From Gloeocapsa sp. PCC 73106 (lineage in GTDB: Bacteria > Cyanobacteriota > Cyanobacteriia > Cyanobacteriales > Gloeocapsaceae), in NCBI RefSeq assembly GCF_000332035.1, contig NZ_ALVY01000207.1:1-45494 (forward strand): DNA of 45,494 nucleotides, given 5' to 3'. Positions 19,373 through 29,800 of this stretch are shown piece by piece. The position numbers and the translations under genes were made by a program. The stretch's first letter is position 1. Each line of letters starts with the position of its first letter. The notes beneath the pieces are model-generated. The model was not told the origin of the DNA. It made no database searches and saw only the letters and a program-made list of their open reading frames with translations.

Positions 19373-22300
19373 TGAAAAACATCGCCGATATTTACCCTCT
19401 TTCTCCTTTACAACAGGGAATGTTATTCCATAGTCTCTATGCTCCTGATTCTGGTGTATATATTGTCCAAATGAGCTATGAAATAGTGGGAAAAATAGAT
19501 AAAATAGCGTTTGCAGAAGCTTGGCAAAATCTAATTAATCGACATAGTATTTTAAGAACTGCTTTTGTCTGGGAAAAGTTAGAGAAACCTTTACAAGTAG
19601 TGAAGAAGATAGTGAAAGCTCTAGTAGAGTATTTAGACTGGCAAAAACTAACGATATCCGAACAACAACAAGAGTTTAAAAATCTACTCCTCAATCAACG
19701 TCAACAAGGATTTAATTTATCCAAAGCACCTTTAATGAGTTTAACCTTGATTCAAAAAACTGAGGATGTTTATCAGTTTATCTGGTGCTATCATCATCTC
19801 TTATTGGATGGTTGGTCTCTTCCTTTGCTCATTAAAGAGTTTCTCTCTCTTTATCAGGGTGAAAATATCAAGGGACAAGCATACTCCTATCGAGATTATA
19901 TCGCTTGGCTACAACAACAAGATTTAGGAAAAGCCGAAAGATTTTGGCAAGAAAATTTAAAAGGTTTTACCACACCAAATAAGATCGCTCAATATAAAGA
20001 TACAATCAGCAGTCTTTATCATGAGCAAGAATATCAGTTTTCCCCCCCATTGACCGCCGAAATACAAACCTTCGCCAGAAGACAACAATTAACCGTCAAT
20101 ACGATAATTCAGGGGGCTTGGGCTTTATTATTGAGTTGTTATAGTGGCGAGAATGATATCGTTTTTGGGGGTACAGTATCGGGTCGTCCTGCGGATTTAA
20201 GGGGTTCTCAGGAAATGATTGGGTTGTTTATTAATACCTTACCAGTACGCGTAAAAATCCCTACTCAACTCTCCAAACTCACTTGGCTAAAACAACTGCA
20301 AAATCAACAAATCGAACGCCAACAATATGAATACACCTCACTAGTAGATATTCAGCGAGTGAGTGATATAAGTAGGAATTTGCCATTATTTGAGAGTTTG
20401 GTGATTTTTGAGAATTATCCATTAGAACCTTTGTTAGAACAGTCGTTTTTAGAGATTCGTAACGTTCAAACTAGCGAACAGACTAATTTTCCCCTGACAC
20501 TGTACGCAATGATTAATCCTCAACTAACCCTGAGAATCGCTTATGAAGATAATCGCTTCGACTCAGATGAGATTAGTCTGATGCTGGAACATTTAGAATG
20601 TATAATTTTAAAGCTGGTGAGAGAACCCGAAGCAAAATTATCAACAATCTCACTCTTAACAGAAAGGGAACAACAGATATTTAGAGAATGGAATAATACC
20701 CAAACCGAATATCCAAGAGAATTGTGTTTTCATCAACTATTTGAACAACAGGTTAACCGAACACCTAATGAGATGGCGGTAGTTTTTAAAGATGAAAAAT
20801 TAACCTATCGCGAACTAAATGAAAAAGCGAATCAACTCGCTCAATATTTAAACTCTCATGGCGTCACATCAGAAAGTATAGTTGGTGTATATTTGGAACC
20901 TTCCTTAGAGATGATCATCGCACTTTTAGGGATTCTCAAATCGGGTGGTGTTTATCTCCCACTTGACCCTATCTATCCTCAAGAACGTCTTGCTTTTATG
21001 CTGGAGGATACTGGTCATCCTATCCTAATTACGCAACAAAAATTCCACAATACTTTAGCCAAACTTGCGGAACGAACTATCTACATGGATAGCGATTGGG
21101 AGAAAATCGTTAATGACAATAGTTTACTACCTCGAGTATATTCAGATAACTTGGCCTACATCATCTACACATCAGGTTCCACCGGACAACCCAAAGGCGT
21201 GCAGATTTTGCACAAAGCCCTAGTTAATTTCCTCATCGCTATGCAGGATAGATTAAAACTAACTCAACAAGACACAATTCTGGCTGTAACGACCCTATCT
21301 TTCGATATTGCGGCGTTAGAGTTGTTTTTACCCCTTATCCTGGGTGCAAAGGTCGTTTTAGTTAGTCGAGAAGTTGCCGCAGACGGAATACAGTTACAAG
21401 AGCAATTAAAAACAGGAATCACCGTTATCCAAGCGACACCCGCTACCTGGCGAATGCTACTAGAATCAGGATGGACAGGGTCGGAAAATTTAAAGATTCT
21501 CTGTGGTGGGGAAGCTCTAGAATCTCGTTTAGGTGAACAACTATTGCAATGGACTCCTCAAGTTTGGAATCTCTACGGTCCAACGGAGACGACGATTTGG
21601 TCATCGACTTATCTGTTAAAGGATTCTCGGGGGATTAGTCTGGGTCATCCCATCGCTAATACGGAGTTTTATATTTTAGATAAGTATCTTAATCATGTCC
21701 CTATAGGTATCTCAGGAGAACTATATATAGGAGGTGAAGGACTCACCAGAGGCTATTATAAGCGTCCTGATTTAACTGCTGCTAAGTTGATTCCCCATCC
21801 CTTTAAACCTAAGGAGCGTCTCTATAAAACGGGGGATTTGGTTAGATATACGCTACAAGGAAACTTGGAATATCTGAGCAGAATTGACGCGCAAGTAAAA
21901 CTCAGGGGGTTTCGTATTGAGCTCGCTGAAATTGAGTCGGTATTGAACCAGAATCCTGCTATACGCGCTGCTGCGGTGGTAGTAAGAGAGGAGTCTTTAA
22001 TCGCTTATGTTGTGACCGAGAATCTGACGACCTCAGATATGCGGGACTTTCTGGCGGAAAAACTGCCTCCCTATATGATTCCTTCTCGTTTTGTCTTGCT
22101 CGATGCGCTACCTTTAACGCCTAATGGTAAGATAAATCGCCAAGCGCTTCCCACTCCGGAAAAAGTTCGCCCAGATTTAGCTGTAAACTACAAAATACCA
22201 CAGAGCGAGACCCAGAGAGCGATCGCCCAAATTTGGCAACAGGTTCTGACGGTTGATAATATTGGCATCAATGATAATTTCTTTGAATTAGGAGGACATT

Positions 22301-22527
22301 CTTTACTGATGGTGAGGATTCACAGTCTGTTAAAAGAACAGTTCTCCACAGAAATGACTTTAGTAGATTTATTTCGCTATCCCACCGTTAAGACTTTGGC
22401 GGAGTATCTAAGTCAGACAAAAAGAGAAACACCTTCGGAGGAAAGTATACAGCAAGAACTAGAAAACGGTAAACAGAAGCTGCTACAACGCAGACAACAG
22501 CGAGAGATGATCAATAAAAATAGATAA
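19372..22527 (+). CDS. NRPS module C-A-PCP, predicted Gly
   Basis: This 1051-residue protein carries a DCL-type C domain (IADIYPLSPLQQGMLFH; HHLLLDG, His141/142, Asp146), as expected after the D-Val module. The A domain (A3 Tyr599) reads DILQLGLIWK by eye, a code reported for Gly. Its A7 region has YLSRID where YLGRxD is usual. The PCP Ser is 977 (LGGHSLL). A long charged tail (about 1010-1051) rich in Gln, Lys and Arg follows the PCP and probably docks to the PKS that starts 2 nt downstream. The N-terminal Lys contrasts with the acidic tail of the preceding synthetase, compatible with charge-paired docking. The A domain closely resembles the Gly A domain at about 35340-36870, suggesting duplication within the cluster. 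Confidence 0.94.
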   Translation: MKNIADIYPLSPLQQGMLFHSLYAPDSGVYIVQMSYEIVGKIDKIAFAEAWQNLINRHSILRTAFVWEKLEKPLQVVKKIVKALVEYLDWQKLTISEQQQEFKNLLLNQRQQGFNLSKAPLMSLTLIQKTEDVYQFIWCYHHLLLDGWSLPLLIKEFLSLYQGENIKGQAYSYRDYIAWLQQQDLGKAERFWQENLKGFTTPNKIAQYKDTISSLYHEQEYQFSPPLTAEIQTFARRQQLTVNTIIQGAWALLLSCYSGENDIVFGGTVSGRPADLRGSQEMIGLFINTLPVRVKIPTQLSKLTWLKQLQNQQIERQQYEYTSLVDIQRVSDISRNLPLFESLVIFENYPLEPLLEQSFLEIRNVQTSEQTNFPLTLYAMINPQLTLRIAYEDNRFDSDEISLMLEHLECIILKLVREPEAKLSTISLLTEREQQIFREWNNTQTEYPRELCFHQLFEQQVNRTPNEMAVVFKDEKLTYRELNEKANQLAQYLNSHGVTSESIVGVYLEPSLEMIIALLGILKSGGVYLPLDPIYPQERLAFMLEDTGHPILITQQKFHNTLAKLAERTIYMDSDWEKIVNDNSLLPRVYSDNLAYIIYTSGSTGQPKGVQILHKALVNFLIAMQDRLKLTQQDTILAVTTLSFDIAALELFLPLILGAKVVLVSREVAADGIQLQEQLKTGITVIQATPATWRMLLESGWTGSENLKILCGGEALESRLGEQLLQWTPQVWNLYGPTETTIWSSTYLLKDSRGISLGHPIANTEFYILDKYLNHVPIGISGELYIGGEGLTRGYYKRPDLTAAKLIPHPFKPKERLYKTGDLVRYTLQGNLEYLSRIDAQVKLRGFRIELAEIESVLNQNPAIRAAAVVVREESLIAYVVTENLTTSDMRDFLAEKLPPYMIPSRFVLLDALPLTPNGKINRQALPTPEKVRPDLAVNYKIPQSETQRAIAQIWQQVLTVDNIGINDNFFELGGHSLLMVRIHSLLKEQFSTEMTLVDLFRYPTVKTLAEYLSQTKRETPSEESIQQELENGKQKLLQRRQQREMINKNR

Positions 22528-22529
22528 CT

Positions 22530-25500
22530 ATGAAAACAAACGGCTTAGAAATCGCAATTATCGGTATGGCGGGACGTTTCCCGGGCTCAAGAAATATTGA
22601 TGAATTTTGGGATAATCTTCGGCTAGGTGTGGAATCGATTCAGATTTTAAGCGATGAAGAACTACTTCAAAGTGGCGTCGATAAAGCCTTAATTAATCAC
22701 CCCCAATACATTAAAGCCTGTGGGAAATTAGCAGGATTAGAGTTATTTGATGCGGCTTTTTTTGGATTAGTCCCAAGAGAAGCAGAAATTTTGGATCCGC
22801 AACACCGTTTATTTTTAGAATGTGCTTGGTCAGCCTTAGAACAGGCGGGATATGACTCAGAGAAGACGTCGGGAACCGTTGGAGTCTACGCAGGAGCGGG
22901 GATGAATGGTTATTTATTTAATGTTTATACAAATAATACAATTAGAAATTCTGTCAATCCCTATGAGATTTTTCTCTCTACTGATAAGGATTTTCTGACT
23001 ACGCGGGTTTCATATAAACTTAATTTAGAAGGACCAAGCGTCGATGTACAAACGGCTTGCTCTACCTCTTTAGTAGCAGTGCATATCGCCTGTCAAAGTT
23101 TACTCAGTGGTGAGTGTAAGATGGCTTTAGCAGGAGGGGTAGCAATTTCTAGAAATGATGGTTATATGTATCAGGAAGGGGGAATTTATGCTCCTGATGG
23201 TCATTGTCGTGCTTTTGACGCTAAAGCGCAAGGAACAGTGGCCGGAAATGGTGTAGGGATTGTTGTTTTAAAGAGATTAGAAGATGCGATCGCTGAAAAT
23301 GATACCATTCATGCAGTCATCAAAGGTTCAGCGATTAACAATGATGGATCTCTCAAAGTAAGTTATACCGCGCCCCGTATCGACAGTCAAGCTACCGCAA
23401 TTCGCACAGCTCAAATGATGGCAGAAGTCGAACCCGAGACGATAACTTATATTGAAGCCCATGGTACGGGTACACCTTTAGGCGATCCGATTGAAATTGC
23501 CGCTTTAAGCCAAGTTTTTCGCCATTCTACCCAAAAAACGGGATTTTGTGCCATCGGTTCGGTCAAAACCAACATTGGACACCTAGATGCAGCTGCGGGA
23601 ATCGCCAGTTTAATTAAAACGGTATTGGCTCTCAAACATCGGCAAATTCCCCCCAGTCTTCACTTTGAAGAAGCTAACCCCCAGATTGATTTTGCTAATA
23701 GTCCTTTCTATGTCAATAAAGCGTTAAAAGATTGGGATGAACCTGCATTAAGAAAAGCAGGAGTTAGCTCTTTTGGAATCGGCGGAACGAATGCCCATGT
23801 CATTTTAGAAGAATACCAGAATACCGAGATTTCAGCTCAAGCAAAGAGTGACTATCTGTTGATTCTTTCAGCGAAAACGCCAACCGCTATCGAGACAGCC
23901 ACGACTAATTTAATTGAACATTTAAGGAAACACCCCCATCTTAATTTAGCTGATGTGGCCTACACTCTTGCTGTCGGTAGACGCGCTTTTGCATATCGTC
24001 GGATGGTGGTAGGTGAAAATTTAACGGAGATAACCCATGCTTTAACGTCGAGTCAAGCTGAACAATCTGGTACTCCTTCTGTCGTGTTTATGTTTTCTGG
24101 TCAGGGAAGTCAGTATCCCAATATGGGTAGGTCATTGTGGGAAAGTGAACCCGTATTTAAAGAATATATCGATTGCAGTTGTGAACTGTTAAAACCCCAT
24201 TTGGGAGTTGATTTACGAGAAATTTTATATTCTGATCATCACCAAGCAAATGAAATTAACGCAACAGTCTACGCACAACCCGCTTTATTTGTCGTTGAAT
24301 ACGCTTTAGCGCAATTGTGGATGTCTTGGGGAATTTATCCTGAAGCGATGATAGGTCATAGTATTGGGGAATACGTCGCCGCTTGTATAGCAGGTGTTTT
24401 TTCCCTGGAGGAAGCTTTAGAATTGGTCGCTTTCCGTGGGAAACTGATGCAACAACAACCCTCTGGGTCGATGCTTTCGGTTTCTTTATCTGAAGCTGAA
24501 GTACAATCTTGGTTAAATGAGGAGATTTGCTTAGCCGCGATTAATTCTCCTTCCCTTTGTGTGGTTTCAGGAACAGAACAAGCGATCGCCACTCTATCCG
24601 ATTCTCTCACAACTCAAGGCATTTCCTGTCGTCTTCTCCATACATCCCATGGGTTTCATTCGTCTCTGATGGATTCTGCAGTAAATCCTTTTGCAGAGAA
24701 AGTCAAACAAATGAATTTAGCGCAGCCCAAAATACCAATGATTTCTAACGTTACAGGAACTTGGTTAACGGCGAGCGCAGCAACTAATCCTTATTATTGG
24801 GCAAAACATCTCCGTCAACCCGTAAAATTTGCCTCGGGAATTACTGAATTAACCCAACATCAAGAACGTCTCTTTTTAGAGGTTGGACCAGGAAACACCC
24901 TGAGTACTTTTACTCAACAGCCTCATTTTTTATCCTTGCCCCATCCCAAACAAAAACAGTCCGACATTAACTGTTTACTTAATACTCTGGGAAAACTTTG
25001 GCTAAAAGGAGTTAGTGTTAATTGGGAAAATTTTTACGAAGCTGAAAAGCGTTATCGCATTCCCTTACCAACCTATCCTTTTGAGGGACAAAGATACTGG
25101 ATTGAACCAGAAACCGTAACCAACTTATCACTAATTGAGCGCGACACAGATTGGTTTTATACTCCCTCTTGGGAACGAGATTTACTTCCTGAATCCAAAA
25201 AAGGACAGAAGTTATCTCAAGCTTGCTGGTTAATTTTTATAGATTCTGAGGGTATTGGTGCGAATTTAGCTCAACAATTAATCTTAGCAGGACAAGATGT
25301 GATTACTGTAGCCAAAGGAGAATCCTTTACTGAATTAGATTATCGCGCTTTTACTATTCATCCTAACCATAAAGAAGATTACTATAACCTCTTAGAAGAC
25401 TTAAGTTGGAGAGAATTAAAACCAGATTATATAGTTCACTGTTGGGGAATTACTGAAGATTCTCTTTCCTTTCACTCCTTCCAACAACAAGGATTTTATA

Positions 25501-26885
25501 GCTTAATCTTTTTGATGCAAGCTTTAGAAAAATATAAAATAGCTACCGACTTACAAATAACTCTCATTACCAATAATCTTCATGAGGTTATCGGAGGAGA
25601 AACCCTACAACCAGTCAAAGCGACTCTTTTAGGACTTTGTAAAGTAATTCCTCAAGAATATCCATCTATAACTTGTCGTAATTTAGATATTGTTTTATCA
25701 GATAAAGATAAATTGGGCGATTATCTTTTCAATGAATTACTAACGCCTACGAATGATTTAGTAAGCGCTTATCGCTCTCCCTATCGTTGGCGTCAAATCT
25801 TTAAACCTATTCACTTAAACAAAGCAGGAGCAACGATAAAACCAGAGGGAGTTTATCTCATTCTTGGAGATTTAAACGAGGGTTTGGGTCGCGTTTGGGC
25901 GCAATCTCTGCCTAAATCAGTTAAGTTAATTCTAATAGATTCATCTCCCTTTGTTCACGATTTGAAAACAGAACATATATTTATACAAGTAGATATAAAA
26001 GATGAGGAACAAGTTAGAAAAGGTATAGAACAGGGAGAAAAACATTTTGGACTAATTCAAGGTGTATTTTATTCTACCCCATTTAGTAACCCTCAGGGAA
26101 CAGCTCCGATACAATTACTTGAACTGAGTCAATGTGAGTATAATTTTCAGAAAAAAAACGAGGGACTTTATGTGTTAGCAGCGATTCTCAAAGAGAGAAA
26201 AATAGACTTCTGTTTGTTGCAATCTTCCCTAGCTTCTATTATCGGTGGTTTGGGATTAGCAGCTTATGGGGCGGCTAATGCTTTTATCGATGCTTTTGCA
26301 ATAGAACAAGGTTGGCTAAGTACTAACTGGGATGCTTGTAAATTTGCCGAAAATGAAACAATAGATAAAGGTTTTGGCGCAAGTTTAGCCCAATTTACCC
26401 TAACTCCTTCGGAAGTGTGGGAGGTGACGCAACGAGTTTTAGCGATGGGCTCATTACCTCAAGTAATTGTTTCCAAAGGTAATTTACAGTCGCGATTTTT
26501 ATCAACTAAACCTAAGGAAAAAAATGAGGTACAACACTCTAGACCAAATTTAGCGAATGATTTTATTCCTCCTCGCGATGAAACTGAGAGTCAGATTGCT
26601 AAGATATGGCAAGATATTTTAGGAATAGAAAAGGTCGGTATTTATGATAGCTTTTTTGATTTAGGAGGACATTCATTATTAGCAATACAGGTTCTCTCTC
26701 GCTTACGAGAAACTTTTCAAGTAGAACTATCTATGGGAGATTTATTATTCGAAACCCCCACCGTCGCTGGATTAGCTGCAGCCATTGCCTCAAAACAGCC
26801 CTTAACAGAAATAGCAGAGGTTTTAGCAGAAATTCAAGACCTATCGTTAGAAGAAATACAACAACAACTCGAGGATTCCTTTTAA
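22530..26885 (+). CDS. Type I PKS module KS-AT-KR(degenerate)-ACP within the peptide line
   Basis: This 1451-residue protein adds one ketide unit after Gly. The KS has Cys177 (QTACSTS), His311 (EAHGTGT) and His351. The AT has Ser611 (GHSIGEY) and HGFH at 707-710, most like malonyl-specific HAFH. The KR-like region (about 870-1330) keeps Ser1233, Tyr1246 and Asn1250, but the nucleotide loop reads LGDLNEGLG (about 1111-1119) and the usual HAAG is replaced by YSTP, so I infer no reduction. The ACP is PCP-like (LGGHSLL, Ser1382). The tail LSLEEIQQQLEDSF is a docking-like helix. If reduction fails, Gly plus malonate gives a 4-amino-3-oxobutanoyl unit joined to Ala by the next gene. The protein starts directly with the KS, without the N-terminal helix seen in the other PKS. 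Confidence 0.95.
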   Translation: MKTNGLEIAIIGMAGRFPGSRNIDEFWDNLRLGVESIQILSDEELLQSGVDKALINHPQYIKACGKLAGLELFDAAFFGLVPREAEILDPQHRLFLECAWSALEQAGYDSEKTSGTVGVYAGAGMNGYLFNVYTNNTIRNSVNPYEIFLSTDKDFLTTRVSYKLNLEGPSVDVQTACSTSLVAVHIACQSLLSGECKMALAGGVAISRNDGYMYQEGGIYAPDGHCRAFDAKAQGTVAGNGVGIVVLKRLEDAIAENDTIHAVIKGSAINNDGSLKVSYTAPRIDSQATAIRTAQMMAEVEPETITYIEAHGTGTPLGDPIEIAALSQVFRHSTQKTGFCAIGSVKTNIGHLDAAAGIASLIKTVLALKHRQIPPSLHFEEANPQIDFANSPFYVNKALKDWDEPALRKAGVSSFGIGGTNAHVILEEYQNTEISAQAKSDYLLILSAKTPTAIETATTNLIEHLRKHPHLNLADVAYTLAVGRRAFAYRRMVVGENLTEITHALTSSQAEQSGTPSVVFMFSGQGSQYPNMGRSLWESEPVFKEYIDCSCELLKPHLGVDLREILYSDHHQANEINATVYAQPALFVVEYALAQLWMSWGIYPEAMIGHSIGEYVAACIAGVFSLEEALELVAFRGKLMQQQPSGSMLSVSLSEAEVQSWLNEEICLAAINSPSLCVVSGTEQAIATLSDSLTTQGISCRLLHTSHGFHSSLMDSAVNPFAEKVKQMNLAQPKIPMISNVTGTWLTASAATNPYYWAKHLRQPVKFASGITELTQHQERLFLEVGPGNTLSTFTQQPHFLSLPHPKQKQSDINCLLNTLGKLWLKGVSVNWENFYEAEKRYRIPLPTYPFEGQRYWIEPETVTNLSLIERDTDWFYTPSWERDLLPESKKGQKLSQACWLIFIDSEGIGANLAQQLILAGQDVITVAKGESFTELDYRAFTIHPNHKEDYYNLLEDLSWRELKPDYIVHCWGITEDSLSFHSFQQQGFYSLIFLMQALEKYKIATDLQITLITNNLHEVIGGETLQPVKATLLGLCKVIPQEYPSITCRNLDIVLSDKDKLGDYLFNELLTPTNDLVSAYRSPYRWRQIFKPIHLNKAGATIKPEGVYLILGDLNEGLGRVWAQSLPKSVKLILIDSSPFVHDLKTEHIFIQVDIKDEEQVRKGIEQGEKHFGLIQGVFYSTPFSNPQGTAPIQLLELSQCEYNFQKKNEGLYVLAAILKERKIDFCLLQSSLASIIGGLGLAAYGAANAFIDAFAIEQGWLSTNWDACKFAENETIDKGFGASLAQFTLTPSEVWEVTQRVLAMGSLPQVIVSKGNLQSRFLSTKPKEKNEVQHSRPNLANDFIPPRDETESQIAKIWQDILGIEKVGIYDSFFDLGGHSLLAIQVLSRLRETFQVELSMGDLLFETPTVAGLAAAIASKQPLTEIAEVLAEIQDLSLEEIQQQLEDSF

Positions 26886-26894
26886 TTAAAGACA

Positions 26895-29800
26895 ATGAAA
26901 GACCTATTTCAACAAATTGCTAATCTGACACCAGAACAACGCATCCTATTTGAAAAACGACTCAAACAAAAGGGTTTAAAATATTCTGAGTCTCAGTCTA
27001 TTCCTAAAAGACAAGATTCTGATCATTTTTCCTTATCTTTTGCTCAACAGCGACTTTGGTTTATTCAGCAACTTGAACCCGATAATTATTCCTATAATGT
27101 CCCGAGTGCATTTCGTCTCCGAGGAGAGTTAAATATTCAGGTTTTGGAACGAACCCTCAATGAAATCGTTAAACGACATGAAACCCTACGCACCACTTTC
27201 GCAATAGATACAGCTAAACAACCGGTACAGATTATTACTCCCTATGAGTCTTTTTCCTTGCCGATGCTTGAGGTAGTAGAGACAGATATTCAAAGCTTAG
27301 TAGAAAGAGAATTTCAGCGTCCTTTTGATTTGACCAAGCCGTTACTGAGATTAAAGTTACTAAAAGTTTCAGAAATAGAGCACGTTTTGTTAATAACTAC
27401 CCATCATATTATCTGCGATCGCTGGTCGGTAGGAGTTTTTGTCCGAGAGATGACGATACTTTATGCGTCTTTTGCCCAAAATCAAGCCTCACCCTTACCT
27501 GAACTCTCGATACAGTATGCAGACTGGGCGGTTTGGCAACGTCAACGACTCACCGATAGGGAACTCGATAAGCAAATTAATTACTGGAAACAGCAATTAC
27601 ACGACCTGAGTGTTTTAGAATTGCCCACGGATAGAACCCGACGCGCGATCCCCTCCTATCAAGGCGCACAATATCCTATTATCCTCTCAAGGGATTTATC
27701 AAAACAGTTAAAGGATTTGGCTTCACAAGAGCAAGTAACCCTATTTGTGCTGTTACTCACCGCTTTTCAAATTCTGCTACATCGCTACACCCATCAAAAC
27801 GATTTAGTAGTGGGTACGGAAATGGCTAATCGCGATCGCACGGAAACTAACCCATTAATCGGTCTTTTTGTCAATACCCTCGTTTTACGGATGGATCTAT
27901 CGGGAAATCCCACATTTAGAGAATTATTAAAACGCGTTCGTGAGACAACCCTAAGCGCTTTTACGCATCAAGATTTACCCTTTGAAAAGTTAGTAGAAAT
28001 CCTGAACCCTGAGAGAAACTTGAGTCAAATGGTTCCTTTATTTCAGGTCAAATTTGACTTTCAACAAGTACTAGTCAAACCTTTAGAACTGTCAGGATTA
28101 AGTTTAGAACACTTACCCTTTAATAACGACAGCGCTAAATACGAATTGCGTTTTAATCTACAGGATACACCTACAGGAATAAACGGGCAAATTGAGTATA
28201 GTACCGATTTATTTGACGAAGTCACCATACAAGCGATGGTAGAACATTGGGAAATTTTGTTAGCAGGAATTGTGCAACAACCCGAACAAAAGATATCCGA
28301 ACTTCCTTTACTTTCTCCCAGAGAACAAGGCTTATTTATTGAGTGGAACCAAACCGAGAAGAACTATCCCACCACAGACTTATGTATTCATCACTTATTT
28401 GAAGCACAAGTAAAACGCACACCCGAGGCGATCGCTCTTATTACAGAAGAACAAACTCTCACCTATCAAGAATTAAATACCAAAGCGAATCAACTCGCTC
28501 ATTATTTAAAAGAATTAGGCTTCAAACCAGAAGCTAAAATCGGTATTTGTCTTGAACGCAACTGCAATCTTATTATAGGATTATTGGGCATTCTCAAAGC
28601 AGGAGCGGCTTATGTTCCTCTAGATCCCGCCTATCCCCAAGAACGATTAGACTTTATCTTAGAAGATGCGCAGGTATCAGCCTTATTAGTTGATGAATTA
28701 AAGGTCATTAACTTAAATCAAAGTAAGTCAATCTCAGCAGAGTCTGACAATCTAGACAGTCAGATTAATCCTAGTAACCTAGCTTATATTATTTATACTT
28801 CTGGCTCCACCGGAAAACCCAAAGGAGTCGCTATCGAACATCGTAACACCGTCCAGTTCCTCCATTGGGCCAAAGAAGTATTTAATCCCGATGAACTCAA
28901 AGGGGTGTTAGCAGGGACCTCTATTTGTTTTGACCTTTCTATTTTTGAAATCTTTGTTCCCCTCAGTTGGGGAGGAACGGTTATTTTAGTAGAAAACGTC
29001 CTCGCTCTACCCAATGTAACCAATCAAGTTACACTAATTAACACCGTACCGAGTGCTATTTACCAATTACTCCAAACCAATAGTATCCCTCCTTCTGTTC
29101 GCACCATCAATCTAGCAGGAGAAGCTTTACAACCCTATCTAGTTCAACAACTCCAACACATTGATAAGATTTATAACCTGTATGGACCTTCTGAAGATAC
29201 CACCTATTCTACCTATGACTTAGTTAACCCGGATTCGGTAACCATTGGTAAAGCGATCGCCAATACACAGGTATATATTTTAGATCCTCATCACCACCTT
29301 GTACCCCTTGGAGTTCCTGGAGAACTCTATATCAGTGGTTCTGGATTAGCAAGAGGTTATCTCAACCGTCCAGACTTAACCGCAGAGAAATTTATTCCCC
29401 ATTTTTCAGAAGGAGTCAGACTCTATAAAACAGGCGATTTAGCCAAATATCGACGCGATGGCAAAATTGAGTATTTAGGTCGCCTAGATCATCAAGTTAA
29501 AATTAGAGGTTTTAGAGTCGAATTAGGGGAAATTGAAGCAGTTTTAGCCCTTCATCCCGGGATTCAAGAGACAGTAGTTACCGTAGGGGAAGACAATCAA
29601 TTTTTAATCGCTTACGTCGTTTGCAAAGAACAAGTAAATACTTCTCAATTGCGTAGTTTCCTTACCGAAAAGCTTCCCAGTTATCTGATTCCCAGTATTT
29701 TCGTCCAACTGGAAAAATTACCACGTTTACCTAATGGTAAAATCAATCGCAAAAATCTCCCTAATCCCAATGATTTGCGCCCTAATCTGGAGACAACCTA

